Origin: CAWICD01 sp052267165
GTDB taxonomy: Bacteria; Vulcanimicrobiota; Vulcanimicrobiia; Vulcanimicrobiales; Vulcanimicrobiaceae
Direction: 5' to 3'
Length of the DNA stretch: 64,000 nucleotides
Assembly: GCA_052267165.1 (NCBI GenBank)
Contig: JBKQHO010000052.1
Coordinates: 17,208-81,207 of the forward strand
Positions 7,879-16,064 of this stretch are shown in pieces; position 1 is the stretch's first letter; each line of letters starts with the position of its first letter. The notes under the pieces were generated by a model that worked only from the letters and a program-made list of their open reading frames with translations, did not search any database and was not told the origin of the DNA. Position numbers and translations under genes: made by a program.

Positions 7879-8580
7879 ATGCGCGTTCTAGTCGTGGAAG
7901 ACAACCTCGAGATCGCCGGCGCGATCAAGGCGATGCTGGCCCGCAGCAAGTTCGCCGTCGACCTCGCGCCCGACGGCGAGCGCGGCCTCGAGTGTCTCTT
8001 GCGCGGCGCGTACGACGCCGCCGTCGTCGACGTGATGTTGCCCGGCCGCGACGGCTTCTCGATCTGCCGCGAGGCCCGGGCTGAAGGGATCACGACGCCG
8101 CTGCTCATCCTGACGGCGCGCGACGCCGTCGAGGATCGCATCCGCGGGCTCGACGCGGGGGCCGACGATTACCTGATCAAGCCGTTCTCGGAAGACGAGC
8201 TCGCCGCGCGTCTGCGCGCCCTGCTGCGCCGCGCCGACCGGCCCGTTCTCTCTGGCGCGATCGTTGCCGGCGCGCTCGTCATCGACGTCGCCGCCCGCAA
8301 CGCGACGGTCGGTGAGCGGCCGCTCGATCTGGGGGCCACGGAGTTCCGCTTCCTCGAGTTTCTGGCACGCAACCGCGGGATGACCTTCTCGCGAACGCAA
8401 ATACTCGAAAAGATTTGGGATTACGATTTCCAGGGTTCCAGCAACATCGTCGACGTGTACGTGAGCCAGCTGCGCCGCAAGCTGCGCCGGGTGGGCTCGA
8501 ACGTGTCGATCGTGACGGTGTGGGGCGTCGGTTACAAGCTCGTCGCGGAGACGCCGAAAAACGGATCCTCGCGCGGCTGA
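7879..8580 (+). CDS. OmpR/PhoB family response regulator
   Basis: A 233-residue two-component response regulator. The receiver domain (1-115) has the acidic pocket (Glu7, Asp8), phosphoacceptor Asp51 in VVDVMLPGRDGF, Thr in LILTARD and Lys in LIKPFSE. The C-terminal winged-helix DNA-binding domain (about 130-225) contains EFRFLEFLARNRGMTFSR and the recognition-helix segment NIVDVYVSQLRRKL. A GGGAG site precedes the ATG. It overlaps the downstream kinase gene. Regulators of this family bind 11-bp spaced direct repeats; TTCAGA repeats near several exported-protein genes in this window are candidate targets. Confidence 0.95.
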   Translation: MRVLVVEDNLEIAGAIKAMLARSKFAVDLAPDGERGLECLLRGAYDAAVVDVMLPGRDGFSICREARAEGITTPLLILTARDAVEDRIRGLDAGADDYLIKPFSEDELAARLRALLRRADRPVLSGAIVAGALVIDVAARNATVGERPLDLGATEFRFLEFLARNRGMTFSRTQILEKIWDYDFQGSSNIVDVYVSQLRRKLRRVGSNVSIVTVWGVGYKLVAETPKNGSSRG

Positions 8581-9464
8581 CCGCCGCGTATCTCGCCGTC
8601 TTCGCGACGGTCGTCGCGGCCCTCTCGATTCTCGCCTACGCCTACGTCGCGGCGAACTACCGCTCGATCGTCGCCCCGGCCCTGGAGACGCCCGAAGGGC
8701 GTGCCGGCTTCGCCGCGGCGATGCGGCCGGCGTTGGGCGCGATCCTGGCTATCGATGCCGCGCTGCTCGTGTTCGTCGGGGTCGCGTCGTACGCGCTCGC
8801 GCGCGCCGCGATCCGGCCGCTGGTCCTTGCGCGCGAGCGCGAAGAGCGCTTCACCGCCGACGTCGCCCACGAGCTGCGCACGCCGCTGGGCGTGATCGCG
8901 AGCCTGGCGCAGTCCGAAGCCGGCGCAACCCAAGGCAGCGTTCGCGCCGCGCTCGAGACGATCGCGCGCCGCGCGCTCGACGCCGGCACGCTCATCGGCG
9001 ACTTGCTGACGCTGGCGCGCACGAGCGATGCGCAGGGCCTCGTCACGGAGCCGGTCGATCTGGCGGTGCTGGCGGAAGCGGTCGTGCGCGACGCGCGCGC
9101 GGAGACTCCCGGCATCGCGATCGAAGGCCGCTTCGCGAGCGCGATCGTCGACGGCGACGCGCGCCGGCTCGCGCAGCTGGTTCGTAACCTGTTGCACAAC
9201 GCGCAGCGTTACGCGTACGAGCGCGTCACGCTTACGGTCGAGACGCGTGAGGGCTCGGCGCTCGTTAGCGTCGAGGACGACGGTCCGGGCGTCGCGCCGG
9301 AGGTCGTTCCGCGCCTCTTTGAACGCTTCGCAAAGAGCGCGACGTCGCCCGGCAGTGGGTTGGGCCTCGCGATCTGCCGCTGGGTCGCGCGCGCGCACGA
9401 CGGCGACGTTGCTTTCGCCGGAGGCTCGCGCTTCGTCGTCCGCCTACCGCTCGCCCGTACGTAA
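8520..9464 (+). CDS. Sensor histidine kinase
   Basis: Partner kinase of the adjacent regulator, 314 residues from GTG 8520. Two transmembrane helices (about 20-45 and 70-96) enclose a short periplasmic loop; no clear HAMP domain is seen. The dimerisation/phosphorylation box is FTADVAHELRTPLG (His117), followed by the N box (NLLHNAQRYA), G1 (VEDDGPGVAP), F box and G2 (GSGLGLAICR). No ATG is available; the GTG gives a 61-base overlap with the regulator gene, and the true start could be slightly later at a rarer codon. Ligand unknown; the short loop suggests sensing in or near the membrane. Confidence 0.9.
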   Translation: MGRRLQARRGDAEKRILARLTAAYLAVFATVVAALSILAYAYVAANYRSIVAPALETPEGRAGFAAAMRPALGAILAIDAALLVFVGVASYALARAAIRPLVLAREREERFTADVAHELRTPLGVIASLAQSEAGATQGSVRAALETIARRALDAGTLIGDLLTLARTSDAQGLVTEPVDLAVLAEAVVRDARAETPGIAIEGRFASAIVDGDARRLAQLVRNLLHNAQRYAYERVTLTVETREGSALVSVEDDGPGVAPEVVPRLFERFAKSATSPGSGLGLAICRWVARAHDGDVAFAGGSRFVVRLPLART

Positions 9465-9491
9465 ATCGGCGGCGCGCCGGGCGCGTGCACA

Positions 9492-9510
9492 TAGTTCGGC
9501 GTCGCGCCGA
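9492..9510. terminator. Perfect hairpin after the histidine kinase gene
   Basis: GTTCGGCG (9492-9499) pairs with CGCCGAAC (9503-9510) around a TCG loop, 28 bases after the kinase stop. There is no T-run, so it is only a possible terminator or transcript-stability element. Confidence 0.4.
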
Positions 9511-9514
9511 ACGC

Positions 9515-9531
9515 GTTTCAGAGATGCTTCA
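9515..9531 (+). promoter_or_regulatory. 11-bp spaced TTCAGA/TTCATA repeat
   Basis: TTCAGA (9515-9520) and TTCATA (9526-9531) are 11 bases apart, 49 bases upstream of the ATG at 9580. The intervening GATGC closely resembles GTTGC between the repeats upstream of the 2320 gene. Candidate binding site for the neighbouring OmpR-family regulator. Confidence 0.45.
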
Positions 9532-9579
9532 TAGCTCGAGCGTACGCTCCGCACATACCGAGTCTTGCGGAGGACGAAC

Positions 9580-10104
9580 ATGCTACGAGTCACGCTCATG
9601 TCATCGCTTACGTTAGCGGCGCTGTGCGCCTGCGGGGGCGGCGGATCTTCAGGCGGCGCGCCGGGCGCCGTTGCAGCAAACCTCCCGGCAGCGCCGGCCA
9701 CGTCCGCGCCGGCGGCGTCGGGGCCGCTCGCGACGGCAACGCTCAACGGCGCCGCCGGCTTCGTAAACGCCGCCCAACATACGGTCTACGTGTTCGACGC
9801 CGACCTGGCCGTGCCGGGACGGTCGGCCTGCAGCGGGGCGTGCGCGCAAAACTGGCCGCCGGTCAGCCCGCCTGCCGGCGCGGCGATGCCCTCACCGTGG
9901 TCCACGATCGTGCGCACCGACGGCAGCATCCAGCTGACCTACGCGGGCCGTCCGCTGTACACGTTCATCGCGGACACGCAGCCCGGTCAAACCAACGGCG
10001 ACGGCCTCGTCGCCTTCGGCGGAACGTGGCACATTGCGCGCCCGACCTCCGCCAGCCCGGCTCCGACCACCGCGCCGAGCGCCACGCCGGGCATGCCTTA
10101 CTGA
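9580..10104 (+). CDS. COG4315-like secreted lipoprotein
   Basis: A 174-residue lipoprotein (signal with ALCAC lipobox, Gly/Ser then Ala/Pro linker to about residue 48) resembling the family of secreted repeat proteins of unknown function in which short motifs such as VYVFDADLAVPGRSACSGAC and then NWPPV, and RPLYTFIADTQPGQTNGDG, recur. Two Cys in the first repeat may form a disulfide. The tail is Pro/Thr/Ala-rich. Start ATG 9580 has GGAGGA six bases upstream. Its stop region overlaps the stop of the convergent anti-sigma gene by 7 bases. The function of this family is not established. Confidence 0.8.
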   Translation: MLRVTLMSSLTLAALCACGGGGSSGGAPGAVAANLPAAPATSAPAASGPLATATLNGAAGFVNAAQHTVYVFDADLAVPGRSACSGACAQNWPPVSPPAGAAMPSPWSTIVRTDGSIQLTYAGRPLYTFIADTQPGQTNGDGLVAFGGTWHIARPTSASPAPTTAPSATPGMPY

Positions 10105-10826
10105 CTCGGATACGCCAGCGTCGCATCGGCGATGATCCGGCCCGACGCGCCGACCAGTTCGAGCGACGTCGGGCGCGGGAAGTCGCGCACGAAGAGCGTC
10201 GCCGTGCTGCCGCGGGCGTCGGGCTCGCCGAGATCCCGTTCGCCCGCGGCCGAGCGCGCGACCACGTGACACGCGCACGTCGCGCTGTCGACGACGACGT
10301 AGAACCAGGCGCCGTCGCGCGCGTAGAGCGCCTTGCTGACGGGCGCGGCGGAATCGCGCGAGGTGAAGCTGACATGTTGGAAGTGCGAGCTCGCGATCGT
10401 CGCTAAGATCGCGCTGTCACGAGCGGCTTGCCGCATGTCGCCGTTGCGTTCGAGCAACACGCCTCCGCCGAGACCCGCCGCCAACAGCAGTGCGGCGGCC
10501 GTCGCCAGGAAGCTCGGTAAGCGCCGAGGCAGCCGGGCCGCCGGCGTGGCGGCCGCATCGCGCGGCGTGAACGGCACCACCGTTTGGGCCGAGGCCGTGA
10601 TGCGCGCCGCGAGCCGTTCGGGCGGCGCGAACTGGGGAACAAAGACGTCGTCGAGCGCGGCGACCGTCGCCTCGGATTCGCCGAGCGCGCGGGCGCACGC
10701 GGCGCACGAGGCGACGTGCGTTTCGACCGCGACGCGCTCGTGCGGCTCGAGCACGCCGAGTGCGTAGAGCTCGGCCAGCTCGCCGATGTGCTCGCCCATA
10801 TCGTCTCGTTCGTTCGCGGCGCTCAT
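10098..10826 (-). CDS. Membrane-bound anti-sigma factor (RskA-like)
   Basis: This 242-residue protein has an N-terminal zinc-anti-sigma-like helical domain (about 10-60, with H and CAAC: HVASCAACARAL), a linker, one transmembrane helix (about 107-127, FLATAAALLLAAGLGGGVLL) and a C-terminal extracytoplasmic RskA-type domain. Such proteins hold their ECF sigma factor at the membrane until an envelope signal releases it. The ATG overlaps the stop of the sigma gene (ATGA, 10823-10826), a standard sigma/anti-sigma arrangement giving coupled translation. The periplasmic domain contains a CACH motif, which might be redox- or metal-sensitive (inference). Confidence 0.88.
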   Translation of the reverse strand: MSAANERDDMGEHIGELAELYALGVLEPHERVAVETHVASCAACARALGESEATVAALDDVFVPQFAPPERLAARITASAQTVVPFTPRDAAATPAARLPRRLPSFLATAAALLLAAGLGGGVLLERNGDMRQAARDSAILATIASSHFQHVSFTSRDSAAPVSKALYARDGAWFYVVVDSATCACHVVARSAAGERDLGEPDARGSTATLFVRDFPRPTSLELVGASGRIIADATLAYPSQ

Positions 10827-11392
10827 CGCGCACCCGCTCCTTTCTCGCTCAGCGCGACGTTCAGCTTGCGCAGCGCAAGCGAGAGGCGGCTCTTGACCGT
10901 GCCCAGCGGAACGCCGAGGCGCTCCGCCACCTGAACCTGCGTCAGCTGGCCGAAGTACGCCAGCTCGAGCGCGGCCCGCTGTTCGGCCGGCAGCGCCGCG
11001 AGCGCGCGCCGCAGTCGCTCCCGTTCCACGTTGTCGCTCACGTCGAACTCGTAGGCCGCCGGATCGGAACGCGCGGCCCGTTCCTCGATGTGGAAGTGTC
11101 GCGCGGCGTTGCGTTTGCGGGTGAGCGCCTCGTTGCGCACGCAGCCGAGCAGAAACGAACGGAGCGTGCCGCGTTCGCGGCGGTACGTGTCCGAGCGCTG
11201 CCAGACGCGCAGCAGCGCGTCGTGCACGCAGTCCTGCGCGTCCTCGTCGCTTCCCAGCACCTGGCGCGCGACGGAGTAGAGCGGGATCCGGTAGGCGGCG
11301 TAAACGCCCTCCAAACCGCTCGTCGTCCGCGCCAGAAAGTCGGCGACCATCCGCTCGTCCTCGCGCTGGTCGGTGCCGCTGCGGCCCTCCAC
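10823..11392 (-). CDS. ECF-type RNA polymerase sigma factor
   Basis: A 189-residue ECF sigma factor. Region 2 (about 25-95) contains the DDAQDCVHDALLRVW-like segment (SDEDAQDCVHDALLRVWQRS) for core binding and -10 recognition; region 4 (about 128-180) has LPAEQRAALELAYFGQLTQV and the helix-turn-helix VQVAERLGVPLGTVKSRL for -35 recognition. The reading frame begins at GTG 11392 with a weak ribosome binding site; an ATG 14 residues later is an alternative. It lies 12 bases after the phosphoesterase gene, in an operon with cupredoxin and anti-sigma genes, so it may control its own operon. Confidence 0.9.
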   Translation of the reverse strand: MEGRSGTDQREDERMVADFLARTTSGLEGVYAAYRIPLYSVARQVLGSDEDAQDCVHDALLRVWQRSDTYRRERGTLRSFLLGCVRNEALTRKRNAARHFHIEERAARSDPAAYEFDVSDNVERERLRRALAALPAEQRAALELAYFGQLTQVQVAERLGVPLGTVKSRLSLALRKLNVALSEKGAGAR

Positions 11393-11404
11393 GTTGGAGT
11401 CCGC

Positions 11405-12286
11405 TTACCCAAGACTGTGGTCGGCTATGCGAGCGGGCGCATCGGCAACGAGCTCGACGCTGCGATAGCCCAGCACCTTGAGCAGCATGTCGTCGGGCAC
11501 TTTGAGGGGACCGGGTTTGTCGGCCGTCCCCGGCGCCGGTTGCGGGTATGCGGTCGCCGCCGCGGTCGCGAACCGAATGTTGCCTTCGGTGTGCTGGATG
11601 ATCTGGTGGATGTGGCCGTTGAGCACCGTGACCGCATCGAAGCGGCGTAGGGCCGCCAGCACGCGCGCGCCGTCTTCCGTCGTCCAGCCCCACTTCGGAT
11701 AGAGCGCGTAGAGCGGAACGTGACCGAACACGACGATCGGTGTCGAGGTCTTCTGCGCCGCCAGATCCTTTTCGACGTAGTCGATCTGATCGGTTCCGAG
11801 CTTGCCGTCGACTTCGAAGTTGAAGACGTTGACCAACGACAGAAAGTGGATGCCGCCTTGATCGAACGAGAACCAGCCGTTGGGCGCGTCTTTGCGTGCA
11901 AACGCGTCGAAGAAGCCTCGCGGCGTGCCGATCACGTCGTGCTCGCCCGGCAGCACGATGAGCGGCGCCTTCAGCGACGAGAGCACTTGCTTCGCCGCGT
12001 CGAACTGGGCCGCTTTGGCGAGGTGCGTGACGTCACCCGTGTGCACCACGAACGCGGGCTGCTGCGGCATGGCGTTGATCGCTTCGATCGTCTTGCTAAA
12101 GGTGCCGAGCACGTCGGGATTCTCGGGCCGCGAGAACCCGATGTGGCTGTCGCTGATTTGGATGAACGAGAAGGCGTTCGTCGCCGCGGCCGCGGGCTTG
12201 CTGGAGAGCAGACCCGTCGCCGACAATGTCCAGGCGATGCCGCTGCCGGTCCAGGCGACGTGTTCGAGGAAGTCGCTGCGTTTCAC
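11405..12286 (-). CDS. Exported calcineurin-like metallophosphoesterase
   Basis: A 293-residue metallophosphoesterase with an N-terminal export signal (residues 1-36, KRSDFLEHVAWTGSG then a hydrophobic stretch). The dinuclear-metal motifs are all visible: QISDSHIG (Asp46, His48), HTGDVTH, PGEHD in place of the usual GNHD, FGHVPLY and NGHIHQ. Expected activity is hydrolysis of phosphate esters in the periplasm; the exact substrate is unknown. GTG start with AGGAG seven bases upstream. It sits between a cupredoxin gene and an ECF sigma gene with gaps of ~10 bases, so the four genes form one transcript. Confidence 0.88.
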   Translation of the reverse strand: MKRSDFLEHVAWTGSGIAWTLSATGLLSSKPAAAATNAFSFIQISDSHIGFSRPENPDVLGTFSKTIEAINAMPQQPAFVVHTGDVTHLAKAAQFDAAKQVLSSLKAPLIVLPGEHDVIGTPRGFFDAFARKDAPNGWFSFDQGGIHFLSLVNVFNFEVDGKLGTDQIDYVEKDLAAQKTSTPIVVFGHVPLYALYPKWGWTTEDGARVLAALRRFDAVTVLNGHIHQIIQHTEGNIRFATAAATAYPQPAPGTADKPGPLKVPDDMLLKVLGYRSVELVADAPARIADHSLG

Positions 12287-12296
12287 GTCATCGCTC

Positions 12297-12668
12297 CTAT
12301 CGCTGCGCGCCGCTCGAAGGCAGCACGACGATCGTTGCCTTCATGTACGGGTGCAGCTCGCAGAAATAGTGGTAGGTGCCCGGCTTGAGGAACACGTGCT
12401 GCCACGTGCCGGCGCCGTCGAGGCCTTCGGAATCGAACGACTTGTCGTCGGCAGTCACCGTGTGCGCCTCGTCGTCGTCGTTAATGAAGGTGACGCGGTC
12501 CCCGGCGTGGATCTTCGCCGGCGTCGGATTGTAAGCGAAGTCCTTGATGTGAACCGTAAGCACGGAAGGCAGCAACGCGGCGGCGGTCGTCTCCGCCGCG
12601 CTGCCGGGAACCCCGGCGAGGGCGAGGGAAAACGCCAGCCCACCGGCGCCGACGAGAAATCGATGCAT
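12297..12668 (-). CDS. Plastocyanin/amicyanin-like cupredoxin
   Basis: A 123-residue exported blue-copper protein. After a signal peptide (1-24) it has a typical single cupredoxin domain with ligands His in DEAHTVT and the CELHPYM cluster (Cys, His, Met). The FAYNPTPAKIHAGDRVTFIN segment is characteristic of amicyanin/plastocyanin-like proteins. It is probably a soluble periplasmic electron carrier. ATG 12668 is supported by GGAG upstream. It is the first gene of a four-gene operon ending in sigma and anti-sigma factors; an inverted repeat lies in its upstream region. Confidence 0.9.
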   Translation of the reverse strand: MHRFLVGAGGLAFSLALAGVPGSAAETTAAALLPSVLTVHIKDFAYNPTPAKIHAGDRVTFINDDDEAHTVTADDKSFDSEGLDGAGTWQHVFLKPGTYHYFCELHPYMKATIVVLPSSGAQR

Positions 12669-12695
12669 GAAACTCTCCAAGTGAGGCAAATGTTC

Positions 12696-12770
12696 TGATG
12701 CGCCGGCCGGTACGTGACGTGACAGTCGCTGGGGCGCTCTTCGTCATCCCATGGACCGGCCGGCACATCA
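12696..12770. promoter_or_regulatory. Inverted repeat upstream of cupredoxin operon
   Basis: TGATGCGCCGGCCGGTAC (from 12696) and GGACCGGCCGGCACATCA (12753-12770) are inverted copies with a few mismatches, 40 bases apart, in the 178-base intergenic region before the cupredoxin gene. The placement suggests a cruciform-prone or regulator-binding region, but the sequence is mainly GC and could be chance. Confidence 0.3.
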
Positions 12771-12873
12771 GTACGCTCGGCGCGCCGTCTCGGATGACTC
12801 GATCGCGCGTTTCGAGCGAAAATCTTTGCGCCGAAGCCGGCCGAGCGGCTCCGGCGCGCGTGTCGGCCGCAGA

Positions 12874-13095
12874 CTACGGGCCGGAGAAGATGAAGCGGTC
12901 GCCCTGGCTCGGGTCGGCGAGCAAGCCGGGGGCTTCGTGCGCCGGGGCTTTGGAACTGGTGAGCGCGCAGGCGGTCGCCGAGGTCATCTGCGCCGGCGCG
13001 GTCGCCGTCGCGGCCAGCGATGCGGCTTGCGTGAGGCTAAACGAAGCGCTCGCGACGATGCCGAGCAAGGTCGCTCTCAGAATTAGATTCTTCAT
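12874..13095 (-). CDS. Small exported hypothetical protein, 73 aa
   Basis: A 73-residue protein with a signal peptide (1-24, MKNLILRATLLGIVASASFS, cleavage after QAA) and a mature part of ~49 residues with one Cys. Start ATG 13095 has AAGGAG 7 bases upstream, a strong signal. No family recognised. It is a stand-alone gene upstream of the cupredoxin operon on the same strand, separated by ~200 bases. Confidence 0.65.
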   Translation of the reverse strand: MKNLILRATLLGIVASASFSLTQAASLAATATAPAQMTSATACALTSSKAPAHEAPGLLADPSQGDRFIFSGP

Positions 13096-13178
13096 GTCGG
13101 TCTCCTTGAAGCGTGTGGGCTGGGACGTTTCAATCGCTACACCGGTACGCGCAAGGAGAGGAACGTGGATGAGTCGGT

Positions 13179-13448
13179 TTAGCGAAACCTTCGCGCGAAG
13201 CGCTGCGATGCGTGCCGGAAGTTGCGAGAGCAGCGTGCAATTGCGTCGGTCTCGGGCAGCAAGACGGCGAACTCGTCGTCCGGCGCCGAGCCGATCGCCG
13301 TCGCGGCCCCAACCACCGCCAGTGCGACCGGCGCCCACAAGCCGCTCGATTCCGCCGGGCGCACAATCGGCACGTCGCCCTCGCGTGCGCTCGGGTGAGC
13401 GCAACCCAGGCGTTCTCCGGGTCCGTCCGGGAAGTCCGTCGTCTGCAT
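13179..13448 (-). CDS. Possible small membrane protein, 89 aa
   Basis: A reading frame starting at ATG 13448 (or ATG 13496) encodes a protein with one hydrophobic segment (GLWAPVALAVVGAATAIG) flanked by an acidic stretch and an Arg-rich tail. No ribosome binding site is visible and no homologue is recognised. The frame is plausible only because nothing else explains this 450-base interval between two clear genes. It may be spurious. Confidence 0.25.
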   Translation of the reverse strand: MQTTDFPDGPGERLGCAHPSAREGDVPIVRPAESSGLWAPVALAVVGAATAIGSAPDDEFAVLLPETDAIARCSRNFRHASQRFARRFR

Positions 13449-13573
13449 TGGCAAGGGAGCCGACTCACGAAGCCGCTGAGCAGCGCCGCGCGGCATCGTG
13501 ACAGTCGCCACAAGCTTCGGTCGCAGGCGGCGCCTGCACTGAAAACGCGGCCGAATCGACGAAAACTGATACG

Positions 13574-13873
13574 ATGAGCGCTTCGAACGTTGCCGCCGTT
13601 GGCGGTGAAGCCCCACCCTCGAGCACGGCCCAAGCGACCGCAAGATTTGAGGCCGCGGGCTTGCGCAGCTGCCCGCGCTGCCTCTCGATGTCGCCGCCGA
13701 ATTCCGAAGGCTGCACCTTTTGCGGTCAACGCTTCAACCTTGCCTTCAAACGGCAAGCCGCGACGATGGTCCTGCGCGCTATCGTGATCCCGATGGTGGT
13801 CGCGGCCGTCGGTGCCTGCCTTTGGTTCCTCGCGCTGGGCCAGTCGCCGGTCGTTCTCCTCGGTCCGCACTAG
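13574..13873 (+). CDS. Zinc-ribbon membrane protein, 99 aa
   Basis: A 99-residue protein with two CXXC knuckles (CPRC and CTFC, about residues 33-50) that form a probable zinc ribbon, then a basic linker and one transmembrane helix (about 68-90, IVIPMVVAAVGACLWFLALG). Topology would put the zinc ribbon in the cytoplasm. Function unknown; such small proteins often regulate or scaffold membrane enzymes. It precedes the AbrB-like membrane protein gene by 43 bases on the same strand. Confidence 0.65.
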   Translation: MSASNVAAVGGEAPPSSTAQATARFEAAGLRSCPRCLSMSPPNSEGCTFCGQRFNLAFKRQAATMVLRAIVIPMVVAAVGACLWFLALGQSPVVLLGPH

Positions 13874-13916
13874 CCGGTCCACGCCGACGGGGCGGCGCCG
13901 CGCGCGCCCCGAACGC

Positions 13917-15023
13917 GTGCCTCTGCATGCGAAGCGAGCGCGCCGCGTCCCGGGTTCTTCCGTTCTGACGATTCTGACGATCTCGATCTGGGCGGCGCTG
14001 TTCGTCGTCTCGGCGTTGTTGGCTTGGCTTCTGGTGCTCGCGGCGATGCCCGCGGCGTTGCTGCTGGGTCCGATGATCGCGGCGATCGGTTTCGGGTCGA
14101 GCGGCGCGCGCTTGCGCCTGCCGCGCTGGACGTTCATCGGCGCGCAAGGGGTCGTGGGCTGCCTGGTGGCGAGCGCGATCACGCCGCCGGTCCTCGTTTC
14201 TGTGGGGCACGCCTGGGCGTTCATGCTGCTGGTCGTCGCGACCACCGTGGTCGCCGGCGGCGTGGTCGGTTGGGCGCTGGCGAAGGGCGGCGTGCTGCCG
14301 GGAACGACCGCGGCCTGGGGCTCGTCGCCCGGCGGCGCGGCGGCGATGGTGCTGATGGCCGAGCAGTACGGCGCCGATCCGCGCTTGGTCGGCTTCATGC
14401 AGTATTTGCGCGTCGTCGTCGTGACGCTAACCGCTTCAGCCGTCTCCCGGCTGATGCTTGCGTTCCAGCACGCGGCACCCGTCAGCGCGGCGCTTGCGAC
14501 GCCGGCCGCCGCGCCGCTCGTGGTCCCGCTCGTGCCGCTGCTCGAGACGCTGGCGCTGGCCGCGGGCGGCTCCTACCTCGGTGCACGGCTGAAGGTCCCC
14601 GCGGGCCCGCTACTCGTGCCGATGACGCTCGGAGCGATCCTTCACGTGAGCGGCGTCGTCACGATCGCCCTGCCCTCGTGGCTGCTCGCGCTCGCCTACG
14701 GCGACATCGGCTGGTACATCGGACTCGCCTTCGATCGCGAGATCCTCACCAGAACCTTCCGCGCGATTCCGCAGCTGCTGCTCTCGACCTTCGCGCTGAT
14801 CGTGCTGTGCGGATTTTCCGCCTGGATGCTGACGGCGTTTGCGCACGCCGACGCGCTGACCGCGTACCTGGCGACGAGCCCCGGCGGACTCGACTCCGTC
14901 GCGATCATCGCGCTCGGCAGCGACGCCAACGTGCCCTTCGTGTTGGCGCTGCAAACGCTGCGGATATTCATCGTCATCCTGACCGGGCCGCCGCTGGCCA
15001 AGCTCATCTCGCGCTACGCCTGA
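13917..15023 (+). CDS. AbrB family (AmoA-like) membrane protein
   Basis: A ~368-residue integral membrane protein of the family annotated as AbrB/putative ammonia monooxygenase (COG3180), with two similar halves of about five helices each and conserved small-residue motifs: LLGPMIAAIGFG and GTTAAWGSSPGGAAAM in half one, and AGPLLVPMTLGAIL and ATSPGGLDSVAIIALGSD in half two. Despite the name there is no evidence of ammonia oxidation; a transport or regulatory role is more likely. The GTG at 13917 is the best of several possible starts, ~17 residues before the first helix. The gene ends 10 bases inside the convergent desaturase-like gene. Confidence 0.8.
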   Translation: MPLHAKRARRVPGSSVLTILTISIWAALFVVSALLAWLLVLAAMPAALLLGPMIAAIGFGSSGARLRLPRWTFIGAQGVVGCLVASAITPPVLVSVGHAWAFMLLVVATTVVAGGVVGWALAKGGVLPGTTAAWGSSPGGAAAMVLMAEQYGADPRLVGFMQYLRVVVVTLTASAVSRLMLAFQHAAPVSAALATPAAAPLVVPLVPLLETLALAAGGSYLGARLKVPAGPLLVPMTLGAILHVSGVVTIALPSWLLALAYGDIGWYIGLAFDREILTRTFRAIPQLLLSTFALIVLCGFSAWMLTAFAHADALTAYLATSPGGLDSVAIIALGSDANVPFVLALQTLRIFIVILTGPPLAKLISRYA

Positions 15024-15856
15024 GACGCGCTCGACCAGTCGTCGCGCTGTGGGCTGAAGGGCAGCGCCAGGATGCTTCCGATCGCGACGTCACGGTCGCG
15101 CGTGTACGCCGGGACGCCGATCGTGAGCGGCTCGCCGAAGGCCTCGGTGCGCAGCGTTCCGTGCAGGCGGTCCCAGAGCGTGAGACCGCTCGAGAAGTTC
15201 GAACCTGCCAGCCGCCGGTCGGCCGCGTGATGAATGCCGTGCAGTCGCGGCGTGACCGCGACGGCCGCCAGCCTTCGCTCCCAGGCTTCGGAGAGCTCGA
15301 CGTTGCTGTGGTGAAACAAGATCGATACGAGCAGCAGATTCTGCCACAGCGAGAAGGGCAGCGGGGCGACGCCGATGAGCACGATCTGCGCGGCCCGGTA
15401 CGCGCTGGAAAGCGCGACCTCGCCGAAGTGAAAGCGCAGCGCGGTGGTTGCGTCCAGGTCGCGGTCGAGATGGTGGACGAGGTGGAAGCGCCACAACGGC
15501 GGGACGTGGTGCTTCAAGGCGTGCCAGGCGAATTGCGTGTAGTCGAGCAGCACCAGCACCAGCAGCGTCTCGAGCAGCGGTGGAAGGCGCAACATTTTGA
15601 GCGCGCCCCAGCGGCGCCGTTCGACCGCTTCGGTCAAACGGCGCGCCAGCGGCTCCTCGACGAGCGCTGCCGTCAGCGCCGCAAGTGCGGCGACGAAAAG
15701 GTTGCGGCCGTTGCGCACGATCGTGTCGTCGGTCACCGGCCGCAGCGGACGGCGCTTCTCGAAGCGGCGTAGCGCGAGCAGCTCGCAGACGACGAGCGCC
15801 GGGCTCACCCAAGGCGGCAGTTTACGCCGTATCGACGGAAGCTCGGGCCCTTTCAT
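15014..15856 (-). CDS. Sterol desaturase / fatty-acid hydroxylase family protein
   Basis: A 280-residue membrane di-iron protein with the eight-histidine pattern of the superfamily: HALKH, HLVHH, HHSN and HGIHH, plus four or so hydrophobic helices. Members hydroxylate or desaturate lipids, sterols or carotenoids using O2. The ligand set appears complete, so activity is likely, but the substrate cannot be told from sequence. The ATG has GAGAGGATATC upstream (AGGA core). It is transcribed divergently from the sedolisin gene. Confidence 0.85.
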   Translation of the reverse strand: MKGPELPSIRRKLPPWVSPALVVCELLALRRFEKRRPLRPVTDDTIVRNGRNLFVAALAALTAALVEEPLARRLTEAVERRRWGALKMLRLPPLLETLLVLVLLDYTQFAWHALKHHVPPLWRFHLVHHLDRDLDATTALRFHFGEVALSSAYRAAQIVLIGVAPLPFSLWQNLLLVSILFHHSNVELSEAWERRLAAVAVTPRLHGIHHAADRRLAGSNFSSGLTLWDRLHGTLRTEAFGEPLTIGVPAYTRDRDVAIGSILALPFSPQRDDWSSASQA

Positions 15857-16064
15857 GATATCCTCTCGGAGTGCGCGAATCGCCGGACAACCCGGTCCTC
15901 GAGCGGTCTCTCCCGCTCACCGTCCCTCATCGTTGCGAGTGTTCGAGCGTAGCAGTGGTTTCCCGCCCGTGCGACCGTCGGCATGTCCCGCCCAGCCGAA
16001 CCCGTTGCCCGCGTTGATTCCCCTGCCGGGCAGCGAGCGGACAAAATGGCCCGATGCGCACGAA

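Noticed and set aside
10098..11693. Long minus-strand frame of 531 codons across anti-sigma and sigma genes
   Set aside because: Only its last 242 codons are the anti-sigma gene; the rest is an Arg-rich shadow of the sigma and phosphoesterase genes.
13130..14398. 422-codon minus-strand frame opposite the AbrB-like gene
   Set aside because: Antisense shadow of a hydrophobic protein; only a short 89-codon part (13179-13448) outside the AbrB gene is kept as a weak candidate.
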